Assembly: GCA_035358715.1 (NCBI GenBank)
Contig: DAOPPX010000003.1
Coordinates: 17,886-81,885, forward strand
Source: UBA8199 sp035358715
GTDB lineage: Bacteria > Verrucomicrobiota > Verrucomicrobiia > Limisphaerales > UBA8199
Reading direction: 5' to 3'
Length of the DNA: 64,000 nt
Part shown: positions 8,999 through 16,276 of the stretch, piece by piece
Layout: each line of letters opens with the position of its first letter
Numbering within the stretch: the first letter of the stretch is position 1
Made by a program: the position numbers and the translations under genes
The notes under the pieces: model-generated
What the model was told of the DNA's origin: nothing
Seen by the model: only the letters and a program-made list of their open reading frames with translations
Databases searched by the model: none

Positions 8999-9907
8999 TC
9001 ACTGCTCTCCCTTCAACACCGCCAGGAACTCCTTCAGCCCCGCAGACAGGATTTTATTCTTCCTGAGAATCGCCGCCAGCGGACGGTAGAATTCCCCGTC
9101 CTGGAGGGTCACCTGGGCCAGGGTGCCCTGCTTGACTTCCTGTATGACGGTGCTTTGGGGCACAATGGCAATCCCTGCGTCAATTTCCACAGCGCGTTTG
9201 ACCGTCTCGATGTTGTCGAACTCCATCACGTGCTGCACCTCGACAGAATGCCCTTTGAGAAGCTTGTCAAGGGCCTTGCGAGTGGGGATATCGGGTTCGA
9301 AGCTGATGAGCTTCTGTTTGTTGAGGGTTTCCAGGCGGAGGTTCCTTTGCCGGGCCAACGGGTGTTGCGGGTGGCAGATCACCACCAGCGGGTCCTTGCG
9401 CAGCGGGTAGATTGCCAATTTTCTGACGCGGACCGGATACGCTACCAGGCCCAAATCCACCGCGTTGCCCATTACGTCTTCATACACCTGGTTGGCGCGG
9501 CGGTACTCGACTTGCACATTGACCGTTGGATAGGTCTTGAGGAACCGCTTCAGGCACGGCGGCAGGTCGTGCAGGCCAATGCTGTAGATAGTGGCAACGC
9601 GAATGCTCCCCGAGACCATTTCCCTGGTTTCCTTCAGCCGGGTCTGGAGCTCGTTGTAGATGGCGATGGCCTGCTTGCCGTGCTGGTAAAGCGTTTGGCC
9701 TTCCCGGGTCAGGCGGAATGTTCTCCTGGTGCGTTCGATTAGCCATTTCTTCCTGCTGGGCCCGGTCTTGCGCGGTAAGAGCCTGCGTTCCAGGGAGCTG
9801 ATCTGCTGGCTGATCGCCGATTGGGTCACGCCATTTATCTGGGCGGTTATGGTGAAGCTCTTGGTCTCAGCCAGATCGCAGAATACCTTCAGACTCTCGA
9901 TTTGCAT
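8999..9907 (-). CDS. LysR-family transcriptional regulator
   Basis: 302 aa from ATG at 9907 (MQIESLKVFCDLAETKSF), which aligns the N-terminal helix-turn-helix; an in-frame start 27 nt upstream is less likely. The HTH contains GVTQSAISQQISSLERRL, and the effector-binding domain spans about residues 95-295. Between the HTH and the linker there is a basic insertion, PSRKKWLIERTRRTF, compared with a typical LysR. Target genes and ligand are unknown; its neighbours are an aminopeptidase (convergent) and nucleoside salvage genes (upstream, same strand). Confidence 0.92.
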   Translation of the reverse strand: MQIESLKVFCDLAETKSFTITAQINGVTQSAISQQISSLERRLLPRKTGPSRKKWLIERTRRTFRLTREGQTLYQHGKQAIAIYNELQTRLKETREMVSGSIRVATIYSIGLHDLPPCLKRFLKTYPTVNVQVEYRRANQVYEDVMGNAVDLGLVAYPVRVRKLAIYPLRKDPLVVICHPQHPLARQRNLRLETLNKQKLISFEPDIPTRKALDKLLKGHSVEVQHVMEFDNIETVKRAVEIDAGIAIVPQSTVIQEVKQGTLAQVTLQDGEFYRPLAAILRKNKILSAGLKEFLAVLKGEQ

Positions 9908-10171
9908 AAGAAACCCCAATACCGTATTTAACAAACGCAGTCAACTGCCGCGGGAGGCAGTCACTCTTATCGGCCCGCGCCACTCTCAGCCGGCCGCTGG
10001 TCTTTGAGCTGCGGCCGCTGATTTGACTCATGCGCATTCCGGACGAGGGCTGGCAAATGTGTTGGCCCTGCCCCCCCGCCGCTCGGAGGGTGCTTTTCTG
10101 AACGGAGAGGCCGCGATGGACTGGATCAGGAGAGCCTGCCAGCCAGAACTGCGCCGATCCGTCCCGGCTCC

Positions 10172-10585
10172 TTAATCCGCGCCTTCCGGTACCGCCACGA
10201 AGGCCGCCGGCAGCAGCTCCTTGACCGTGAATTTTCTCACGGCGCTCAGCGCCCGGCTGTCGGCCACCCAAACGGCGGCATGCGGGGCATACTCGGCGAG
10301 CAGTTGGCGGCAGGCGCCGCAGGGCATCGGCCCGCCCGGGGCGCGCGCAACGACCGCCACCGCCACGAAATTCTGCTTCCCGGCGGTCAGGGCGTTGAAC
10401 AGCGCCACGCGCTCGGCGCAGCAGGTCAAGCCGTAGCTGGCGCTCTCGACGTTGGCGCCGGTGATCACCTCGCCCGACCGGGTGAGAATAGCCGCGCCGA
10501 CCTTGAACCGGGAGTACGGCGCCACCGCGCGCTGCCGGGCCTGGGCCGCCGCGCGCACCAATGCGGGTTTAATGGGTCTGGCCAT
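10172..10585 (-). CDS. cdd: Cytidine deaminase
   Basis: 137 aa, the usual length of the tetrameric zinc enzyme. It deaminates cytidine/deoxycytidine to uridine/deoxyuridine. Zinc and catalytic motifs: CAERVALFNAL (Cys ligand plus proton-shuttle Glu) and PCGACRQLLAEY (two further Cys ligands). PYSRFKVGAA is the typical N-terminal substrate motif. Its first codons overlap the end of the phosphorylase gene (10569-11399) by 17 bp, so the two are likely translationally coupled in a nucleoside-salvage operon. Confidence 0.95.
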   Translation of the reverse strand: MARPIKPALVRAAAQARQRAVAPYSRFKVGAAILTRSGEVITGANVESASYGLTCCAERVALFNALTAGKQNFVAVAVVARAPGGPMPCGACRQLLAEYAPHAAVWVADSRALSAVRKFTVKELLPAAFVAVPEGAD

Positions 10586-11399
10586 AAATCTGTGCGAAGG
10601 TTGTGAGCATCCGGGCGGCTGCGCGCTTTACCCGTTCGGCGGTTTCCAGCACCTCCGCGTGCGACAGCGTCTGGCGGCTTCGGCCCGCGGCGAGGTTAGT
10701 GATGCACGAGACCCCGGCGACCTTCAGGCCGCATTGGCGCGCCACAATTGCCTCGGGCACGGTGCTCATGCCTACGGCATCGGCGCCGAGCTCGGCAAAC
10801 GCCCGAATCTCGGCGGGCGTTTCGTAGCTTGGTCCGCAGACCGCCAGGTATACGCCCGACCGCAGCTTCACGCGGCAGGCCCGGCCTGCCCGCCCCAGCA
10901 AGCGCCGCAGGCCCGGGTCATAGACGCAGGTCAGGTCCACGAAGCGTGGCAAACCGGGCACCGGTTCGCCGCGCAAAGGGTTGATGCCCATGAAGTTGAC
11001 GTGATCCGTCAGCACCATGAAGTCGCCCGGGCGGAAGGAGCGATTCACGCCTCCGGCGGCGTTGGTGAGCAGCAGATCCCGGATGCCGCAGGCGGCCAGC
11101 GCGCGCACGGCGAACGTAACCACCGTCATCGGGTGCCCCTCGTAATAATGCGCCCGGCCGCTGAGCACCATGACCGGCGTGCTGCCCAGAAGGCCGATGA
11201 GCAGTTGCCCCGCGTGCCCGCTCACGCCGGTTGGAGGGAAGCCCGGAAGCCGCTGGTAGGCGATCTGCGCGTCCACCTGCAGTTCGCTTAACACGTGATG
11301 GAAGCCGCTGCCCAGCACGAATGCCAGCGTCGGGCGCAGCGGGGAGATTTTGCGCAGCCGTGCGGCGGCGATTTTGGGGTCTGGTTGTCGTTTGCTCAT
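10569..11399 (-). CDS. Purine nucleoside phosphorylase (trimeric type)
   Basis: 276 aa from ATG at 11399 (MSKRQPDPKIAAARLRK). It splits purine (deoxy)nucleosides with phosphate to base plus (deoxy)ribose-1-phosphate. Motifs: FVLGSGFHHVL (phosphate loop), GRAHYYEGHPM, TNAAGGVN, CGPSYETPAEIRAF and DAVGMSTVPEAIVAR, characteristic of the trimeric PNP family (PunA/human PNP), not hexameric DeoD. It overlaps cdd by 17 bp. An in-frame start 69 nt upstream would add residues without homology and would run into the moeB-like remnant. Confidence 0.93.
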   Translation of the reverse strand: MSKRQPDPKIAAARLRKISPLRPTLAFVLGSGFHHVLSELQVDAQIAYQRLPGFPPTGVSGHAGQLLIGLLGSTPVMVLSGRAHYYEGHPMTVVTFAVRALAACGIRDLLLTNAAGGVNRSFRPGDFMVLTDHVNFMGINPLRGEPVPGLPRFVDLTCVYDPGLRRLLGRAGRACRVKLRSGVYLAVCGPSYETPAEIRAFAELGADAVGMSTVPEAIVARQCGLKVAGVSCITNLAAGRSRQTLSHAEVLETAERVKRAAARMLTTFAQIYGQTH

Positions 11400-11469
11400 T
11401 CCTGATCTCTGGCGCAACTGCATTGCCCTGGCCGGCTTCGACCTGTGCACGAAATTGGACAGCAACAAT

Positions 11470-11652
11470 ATGCGCCGCTATTCACGGCACCTGATTCTGC
11501 CTGAAGCAGGGCTGCAGGGCCAAAGGAAAATTCGCGCTGCCCGGCGTGCCGTGCGCCGGGCGGGTCCGGTACGGCTGCGGCCTTGTATCCGGACGCCGCC
11601 GTCGCCAAGCGCGGTGTCCCCGACCTGATCCAGACCGCCGAGATGTTGAATC
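11470..11652 (+). pseudogene. Remnant of a MoeB/ThiF/HesA-type adenylyltransferase
   Basis: Starting at ATG 11470 the reading is MRRYSRHLILPEAGLQGQRK followed by IRAA. This is the conserved N-terminus of E1-like MoeB/ThiF adenylyltransferases (RYSRHLILPEvGleGQrKL). Where the glycine-rich nucleotide loop should follow, the frame breaks. A shifted frame from about 11556 reads GGSGTAAALYPDAAVAKRG, loosely like the G-x-GSPAALYLAAAGV region. No intact gene remains before the tRNA. The first 24 codons are a confident match; the shifted part is weaker. Confidence 0.55.
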
Positions 11653-11733
11653 TAATCCCGGCCAGTTGCCGATCACTTGCGCCGGAAAACAGGTTGCCGC
11701 CGCCGCCGGACTGGCCTAATGTCATGGCGGGTT

Positions 11734-11810
11734 GCGCGAGTAGCTCAATTGGATAGAGCGTCGGCCTCCGGAGCCGAAGGTTGAGAGTTCGACCCTCTCC
11801 TCGCGTACCA
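11734..11810 (+). tRNA. tRNA-Arg (anticodon CCG)
   Basis: A full cloverleaf. The acceptor stem GCGCGAG pairs with CTCGCGT (first pair G-T wobble). The D arm is GCTCAATTGGATAGAGC. The anticodon stem TCGGC/GCCGA encloses loop CTCCGGA, giving anticodon CCG (Arg, CGG codon). The T stem GAGAG/CTCTC encloses loop TTCGACC. The discriminator is A and CCA is encoded. The 3' half is duplicated at 19429 and 29828, showing this tRNA is the integration target of the downstream elements. Confidence 0.97.
11765..11810 (+). repeat. attL: 3' half of tRNA-Arg
   Basis: 46-bp repeat starting CCTCCGGAGCCGAAGG at the anticodon loop and ending with CCA. It is identical to 19429-19474. The copy at 29828-29873 is identical except in the two strands of the T stem. 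It serves both as tRNA sequence and as recombination site. Confidence 0.9.
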
Positions 11811-11908
11811 GCCTGCGATTTGCGGTTTTCGTCGCAGAATCAATGGAAACCCGCTTATCCAGTCGGTTTCATCACGTCGCCGGAACTTGGATTGAACCAC
11901 CCCCCAAA

Positions 11909-11965
11909 ACCAGACCAAACCAGAACAGAAACCAGAACAATTCAAGGGGCTGAAAGGGGAATCGG
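11909..11965 (+). promoter_or_regulatory. Putative integrase arm sites, left end
   Basis: Three direct 9-mers, ACCAGACCA (11909), ACCAGAACA (11919) and ACCAGAACA (11931), are followed by AAGGGGAATCGG (11954-11965). The same order (two ACCAGAACA, then AAGGGGAATCGG) occurs at the integrase end at 19327-19375, in the same orientation. Spacing of 10-12 bp, about one helical turn, fits arm-type binding sites of a tyrosine integrase. No protein-binding data can be derived from sequence. Confidence 0.6.
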
Positions 11966-12366
11966 TTCGAGACCCTCTGGCTTTGCGTTCCGTGTTGCGG
12001 CGGTAGAATCTCCCACCCTACGGAGGAAGACACGCCCCAAACCCTCTGAGGCAGAAATCGGCCACCCTCAAATCGTGAACGTCGGAACGGGTGACGCTAA
12101 ACTGTCCGGCCAACATACTCGAGCCAAACAGTTGGCCGAATGGATTAGCAATAGCGGTATTGTGATGCGGGGCTGCTAAGGGCGAAAACCCCAATTCTCG
12201 CAAGAATAAGTTTGGAACAAATCTTGCTTATATTACCGATTGGCAGTATTGCTGCCGAATGAACGAAAGGAATCACTGACGGAAAACTGAACGATAAGAC
12301 AACAAAATTTGCGTAGCTTCGGCTGCGGGTCATCTGAAATCTGGACAATTTTAGGATACGGGACCG

Positions 12367-12454
12367 CGCCAAAGCCCAACGCCCAATCGGGCGTGGGCTT
12401 GGCGTTCCATCCCGTAGTGGCTCGTCCAGAGCCTCAGATGAGTGGGCGTTAGGT
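12367..12454. other. attC-like palindromic segment
   Basis: A strong hairpin (12367-12404; CGCCAA..TTGGCG with two bulged A) and a wider 81-bp frame bounded by GCCCAAC (12374-12380) and GTTAGGT (12448-12454). These match the RYYYAAC and GTTRRRY boxes of integron attC sites. On the minus strand the boxes read ACCTAAC and GTTGGGC, so orientation is ambiguous. A second small hairpin (GGCTC/GAGCC) lies inside. No integron integrase and no second attC are seen, so this could equally be a structured RNA or a terminator-like element. Confidence 0.4.
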
Positions 12455-12509
12455 TCACGCCCCTTCCTTTTGCCGCTGTCTGGCTGCGTGAAAAACACCA
12501 TAAGAAAAC

Positions 12510-13169
12510 ATGCAGACAAAATCATTACTCGGAGTTCTCACCATCACGGCGGCACTTGCGATGCAGGCTCACGCCCAAACCAATACTCTCATCGCTACTT
12601 TGACGATGCAGTTCACAAGTGCGCAAAACTTGACAACTCCGGTTTTGCCGCTTGGGGGAAGTTACTTTTTTCTCGTGACCGGCCGTTACGGCGTTGGCCC
12701 CGGTGACAGAGGCGAGGCTATGTCCGATGCTGCTTACAACACAATTATTACGAGCACTCTTGACCAAACCCACAATCCCGGTCACCATTGGCAGTGGAAC
12801 GGAACATACACGAACCGCCCCAATCCCGACGCTTATCAAACCAACCATGTTTATCGCTTTGATTTCACAGGCCGAGGAGCGGCAGAGGTACTCGCGTTTA
12901 CTGACCCGGTTTACGGGGATAACGTTGGAACGCTCACCTTTCAGTTGTATCAATTAGGGCCATTGGTGAACTTAATTAAAGCTGTCAAACCGTCGTTCAG
13001 CAATCTCACTCTCACCACAAATTACCAGTTGCAGGTTTCCGCCGACCTGAATACGTGGACCAACCAAGGCTCACCGTTCACCGCCACCAACACGAGCATG
13101 GTTTATCCGCAATACTGGGACGTGGACAATTGGAACCAGCTTTTCTTCCGGCTCCAAGTGACTCCGTAA
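12510..13169 (+). CDS. Secreted protein of unknown function
   Basis: 219 aa with a clear signal peptide (MQTKSLLGVLTITAALAMQA, cleavage near AHA-Q). The mature protein is Asn/Thr-rich and beta-strand-like. Its last ~55 residues (NYQLQVSADLNTWTNQGSPFTATN..LFFRLQV) resemble the short C-terminal module that ends many exported Verrucomicrobiota proteins. No catalytic motif is seen. It is cargo of element A, followed by a good terminator at 13200-13231. Translation starts at the ATG after AACACCATAAGAAAAC, where no strong Shine-Dalgarno is present. Confidence 0.75.
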   Translation: MQTKSLLGVLTITAALAMQAHAQTNTLIATLTMQFTSAQNLTTPVLPLGGSYFFLVTGRYGVGPGDRGEAMSDAAYNTIITSTLDQTHNPGHHWQWNGTYTNRPNPDAYQTNHVYRFDFTGRGAAEVLAFTDPVYGDNVGTLTFQLYQLGPLVNLIKAVKPSFSNLTLTTNYQLQVSADLNTWTNQGSPFTATNTSMVYPQYWDVDNWNQLFFRLQVTP

Positions 13170-13199
13170 TTGTGGAACCCTGAACCGGAATTAGCTAAT

Positions 13200-13231
13200 C
13201 CCCATCCGCTTTCGTAGCCGGTGGGGTTTTT
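13200..13231 (+). terminator. Rho-independent terminator
   Basis: A CCCCA..TGGGG stem extended by CCG/CGG with one bulged T, then TTTTT. It lies 31 bp after the secreted-protein stop codon. The complement lacks an equally good T-run, so it mainly serves the plus strand. Confidence 0.75.
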
Positions 13232-13428
13232 CATTTCCCGCATTCCTTCTCACCAAGCGCCCGTTGGCACTGGTCCCCATTTCCCACGATGCGTCCGGTT
13301 CTGTCTCTGGTGATGTTTTCGGTTGCGTGGTAAATCGCCACGATGCGTCCGGTGCCGTCGCGGAGGGTGTTTCGGTCAACGCGGGCGATTATACGTCCCT
13401 CACGATTTCTCAGGAAATTATCGCTCAT
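13231..13428 (-). CDS. Small GRI-repeat protein next to the serine recombinase
   Basis: 65 aa made of three imperfect repeats: RNREGRIIARVD, RDGTGRIVAIYH and RDRTGRIVGNGD. Short proteins with this R-D-x-x-GRI(I/V) repeat are, as I recall, often encoded directly downstream of serine resolvases on plasmids and islands. Here it starts 6 bp after the recombinase stop, so the two are surely one transcript. The fold is probably a small beta structure; the function is unknown. Confidence 0.65.
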   Translation of the reverse strand: MSDNFLRNREGRIIARVDRNTLRDGTGRIVAIYHATENITRDRTGRIVGNGDQCQRALGEKECGK

Positions 13429-13434
13429 AGGATT

Positions 13435-14097
13435 TCAAGCGGTTTGGGTTTTCAGGATGTTGCGGACGGTCGCCGGATACCATTGCCCGCCGTTGCGGGT
13501 GGCAATCCCCCGCCTGTTCAAGCAATCACAAATCCCCCGAAGGGTCTGAACGCCCGCCGACTTGATTTCCTGAATGATGGGAAACACCTTGGCGGCAAAG
13601 TCAGCCTTGGCGGTCTTGTTCGCCACGGCCATTGCGGCCACAGCCTTTTGGGGATTGGGTGTTCCCAATTGTTTGCCGGTGGCTTTGAGGGCGGCCAACG
13701 CTTTTGTCGTTCGTTCGCTAATCAGTTCACGCTCCCGTTGCGCCAGCAAAGCCAGAACCCCTATCGTAAAGCGGTCACACCCCGCAGCGTCGCACGCGAT
13801 GAAATCCGCTCCGCTGTTTTGGAGGCGTAGCAAAAACTCAGCATTTCGCGCCAGCCTGTCCAGTTTAGCGATTACCACCGTGCCCTTGGATTTCTTGGCG
13901 TATTCCAGTGCCGCCGCCAGTTGGGGGCGTTCATCTGATGTTTTCTTGCCGGTTTCCACTTCGGAAAACTCCATAGCCAAGACCCCGCCTTGGCTTTCAA
14001 CAAACCGCCGAACCGTCTCTTTCTGTGCCGCCATACCATTGCCGTCCAGCCCTTGCATTTTTGTGCTCACTCTGTAATAGCCGATGTAGATTTTCAT
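13435..14097 (-). CDS. Serine recombinase (resolvase/invertase family)
   Basis: 220 aa from ATG at 14097 (MKIYIGYYRVSTKMQGLDG); a TTG three codons upstream is less likely. The resolvase catalytic domain covers about residues 1-140: the nucleophile Ser lies in YYRVSTKMQ, with the family motifs AKLDRLARNAEF and LLAQRERELISERT. A C-terminal HTH follows (LRGICDCLNRRGIATRNGGQWYPATVRNIL). It is a small recombinase, likely to resolve or invert DNA within the element. The second recombinase of element A besides the tyrosine integrase. Confidence 0.9.
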   Translation of the reverse strand: MKIYIGYYRVSTKMQGLDGNGMAAQKETVRRFVESQGGVLAMEFSEVETGKKTSDERPQLAAALEYAKKSKGTVVIAKLDRLARNAEFLLRLQNSGADFIACDAAGCDRFTIGVLALLAQRERELISERTTKALAALKATGKQLGTPNPQKAVAAMAVANKTAKADFAAKVFPIIQEIKSAGVQTLRGICDCLNRRGIATRNGGQWYPATVRNILKTQTA

Positions 14098-14106
14098 TAT
14101 GGACAA

Positions 14107-14486
14107 CTGGATACGCTGTCCGCGAAGCGCCCGGCAAAGCGAAATGTATAAAATCTATACGTCGGCAAAGATTTCGCTCCGCCCTCCAGAAAAAGGCAAA
14201 TCCCGCTGAAATTGGTATGGTTCTTTCTCCTGAGCGCCGGGGCTGCGGCTCCGTGTTAGCCAGCCAGCGCCGGCCAGCCTGATTTCTTTTCACCATTGGG
14301 AAAGCACACCGGCAGAGCGCCCGGCGTGCGCCAAAGAGTCGGCAACGGCGGATTAAACCGCCAGAGGGTCAATACTCCGCCTGAAATGGGAACGGCCTGA
14401 CGCAAACCGGCGACGTTGACAAACCGCCAGCCGACAACTACAACGCAGCTATCGGCGCGAATCCAATAAGAGCCCTTACGATACTC
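14107..14486. other. Intergenic region, possible recombinase site
   Basis: 380 bp between divergent genes. A nested palindrome lies at 14139-14177: GCGAAAT/ATTTCGC outside and GTATA-N5-TATAC (14146-14160) inside, about 50 bp upstream of the serine recombinase start. It could be a recombinase crossover/res-like site or an operator. The rest shows nothing I can name; minus-strand frames at 14256-14591 overlap the next gene and are not supported. Confidence 0.4.
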
Positions 14487-15413
14487 TTGGCCGGGTGGTT
14501 TTCCTTCCACGTCACCGCAGCCACCTTGGAAGAGGTTGCCCCCCATTTCGCCACAACTACTGAAATCGTTTGGAAGGTTCCAACCAACCAAGTGCCGAAG
14601 CGGTTATGGATATACGGGATAGGGCCTCACGTCTTTTCAGCAGCGACAATTTCAAACGCCGTCGTTCTGGCAGGGTTTCAACAGAAGGGATTTCCGAAGC
14701 CGTCAGCAAAGGCCACGGTCATTTGGGATAGAATTGCTGGCAGCACCGTTGGTGAGCCGCGTCCCCCCTATTTTGCTCTTACGCCGAAACGTGGGGCGAT
14801 TCAGTATGACATTGGGGACCGCTGGCCGGATGCGCCCAACGAAATCTTGGCGGACCGGGCCGCCGTTGAATACGCATGGGATTGTCTTGCTCGGCTCGGC
14901 ATAGACCGAGCGCAGTTCGTGAAAACAAACATCGCCAGTTTCGGCGTTGCTTTCCCGCGCCAGATAGATGGAATCCGATTCCAAGATGATTCCGAAGGCT
15001 TTTCATTCCAGCAATACGGCAAGGACCGAAAACTGCGTTGCTTTTGCCTGACGCTTCCAACACTCGAACGCGTGAAGGAGGACACGACTGCCAGCCCGCA
15101 GGAAATCATCGCCGCCATTCGGGCGTTCAAGGTTCCGATAATGCCAAACGGGGAAGAAGCCGACTACTTCGCCAGAGTCAAAGCTATGTCGAAAGCCAAG
15201 AGGCTCACGATTACAAAACTGTCGCTCTACTACGGCGAAGGAACAATTGGAGAGACACCGCCTGAAAATGAACTGCCGAAGGCTGTAACGCCGGTTGCGT
15301 ATTTGGAAACCACCGCCGACTTTGGCACCAGCAACGCACCCCTGACGCTCGCTGCCCCCATCCTTTCCTCTGACGTGAGGCGACTTCTCCAGACGAAACA
15401 CGGGCGCAAGTGA
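14487..15413 (+). CDS. Conserved Verrucomicrobial protein of unknown function
   Basis: 308 aa from TTG at 14487. The frame stays open upstream and reads ATA-R-A-L-T-I-L-L-A-G-W-F from 14466, which would form a normal signal peptide if the ATA were ATG, so the start is uncertain or damaged. The body (EEVAPHFATTTEIVWKVPTN, KGFPKPSA, AVEYAWDCLARLGID) matches a family I recognise only as a recurrent hypothetical of Pedosphaera-like genomes. No catalytic motif stands out. Element A cargo. Confidence 0.65.
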   Translation: MAGWFSFHVTAATLEEVAPHFATTTEIVWKVPTNQVPKRLWIYGIGPHVFSAATISNAVVLAGFQQKGFPKPSAKATVIWDRIAGSTVGEPRPPYFALTPKRGAIQYDIGDRWPDAPNEILADRAAVEYAWDCLARLGIDRAQFVKTNIASFGVAFPRQIDGIRFQDDSEGFSFQQYGKDRKLRCFCLTLPTLERVKEDTTASPQEIIAAIRAFKVPIMPNGEEADYFARVKAMSKAKRLTITKLSLYYGEGTIGETPPENELPKAVTPVAYLETTADFGTSNAPLTLAAPILSSDVRRLLQTKHGRK

Positions 15414-15517
15414 ATACGTATCCATTCCTCAGCGCCGGGATGGACCGGGTATTGCGAACGGGTGGGGGGTGGTCCGCAGGGAGCGCAAAGCGCTCATATC
15501 CAGAAGTTGCGCAATTC

Positions 15518-15766
15518 TTAGTGGCGTTTTGTGAGTTGTCGGTTCTGTTTGTCCAACTCCCGTTTCCTGCGTTCTGCGGCTTGGTGCTTGCTCAGCACGG
15601 ACCGCAACCGAGCCGCCTTCTCCTTGTAGCCGTCAATCTGGATATTCAGTCGGTCGGCTCGGCCATCGGCTTCGTTAAGGTAGGGAGCGAGCGTGGCTTC
15701 AAGTTGGGCGAGCAAAACCTCAAGGGCCGCGAGGATTTTGGTGGGCTGGTAGGCGTTATCGGTCAT
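15518..15766 (-). CDS. Small coiled-coil protein
   Basis: 82 aa, highly helical with heptad-like Leu/Ala spacing (LAALEVLLAQLEATLAPYL, then LRSVLSKHQAAERRKRELDK). Its ATG overlaps the stop of the preceding gene by 4 bp (15763-15766), a tight operon. No known domain. It probably forms a complex with its partner; the role in element A is unknown. Confidence 0.6.
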   Translation of the reverse strand: MTDNAYQPTKILAALEVLLAQLEATLAPYLNEADGRADRLNIQIDGYKEKAARLRSVLSKHQAAERRKRELDKQNRQLTKRH

Positions 15767-15978
15767 TTTGCCCTCCCGTCTGACTGCGAGCCGGATGGCG
15801 TGGTCCTTGGCTTGCTAGCCAGCCAGCGTTTCAGCTTCTCCATCTCGGCGTCGTTGCGTCGGTGTCTCTCGGTGGTGCGTTGCTTGGCGTCGTCAATGAT
15901 AGCAGTGGCCATCCTCTCGATGCGGGCGGCTCGCTCCTCAGCGGAGCCAACTGCGTCGGTTTTTTGGGTATCATTCAT
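15763..15978 (-). CDS. Small charged helical protein
   Basis: 71 aa from ATG at 15978 (MNDTQKTDAVGSAEERAAR); an upstream in-frame start would add an unlikely tail. Strongly charged and helical (AARIERMATAIIDDAKQRTTERHRRNDAEMEKLKRWL shortened here to its two ends: AARIERMATAI and EMEKLKRWL). It ends in the 4-bp overlap with the 82-aa coiled-coil gene. Unknown function. Confidence 0.55.
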   Translation of the reverse strand: MNDTQKTDAVGSAEERAARIERMATAIIDDAKQRTTERHRRNDAEMEKLKRWLASKPRTTPSGSQSDGRAK

Positions 15979-16206
15979 CTTTCGGTTCTCTTTCTCCTTT
16001 AACGGCGGGTCATTCCGCCACTGAGTATAAATACCGGCCACCGCGGAGAAGTCGTCGGGATAATCGAAGCAACCACTCGTGGCCGAGCCTACTTATGGAC
16101 GGCCGAAGCCTCAGGTTCAGCGAACCACCGGTTCTCCTTTGGCCTGCCCCATGCATCGTCATCGTGGGGCCTCGTGCGAACCCACGTCCAACACAGGGGG
16201 TGATAT

Positions 16207-16235
16207 GTTTACCTCTGTGGTGGCATAATGGAGGG
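16207..16235 (+). repeat. Left inverted repeat flanking the polymerase-like gene
   Basis: 29 bp beginning GTTTACCTCTGTGGTGGC. Its reverse complement occurs at 17642-17670 with one mismatch (position 9, C/T). The two copies bracket the 447-aa gene. No target-site duplication is seen outside them. Confidence 0.85.
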
Positions 16236-16276
16236 TAGTAGATGTAGAGAGAAAAAGATTACTTGGAGTTACAGCC

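Larger units (their letters stand above)
11811..12509. other. Left end of element A, non-coding
   Basis: About 700 bp without a credible gene. It holds a short stem (CTGCGA/TCGCAG, 11813-11837) right after the tRNA, the ACCAGAACA repeats at 11909-11965, and the structured attC-like segment at 12367-12454. Lower GC than host DNA. Short frames on the minus strand run through the palindrome and look spurious. Confidence 0.7.

Noticed and set aside
12145..12525. 126-codon minus-strand frame
   Set aside because: It reads through the attC-like palindrome and overlaps the start of the secreted-protein gene; no plausible domain.
14256..14591. 111-codon minus-strand frame with hydrophobic stretches
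   Set aside because: Overlaps the N-terminus of the 308-aa gene, starts poorly and has no recognisable motif.
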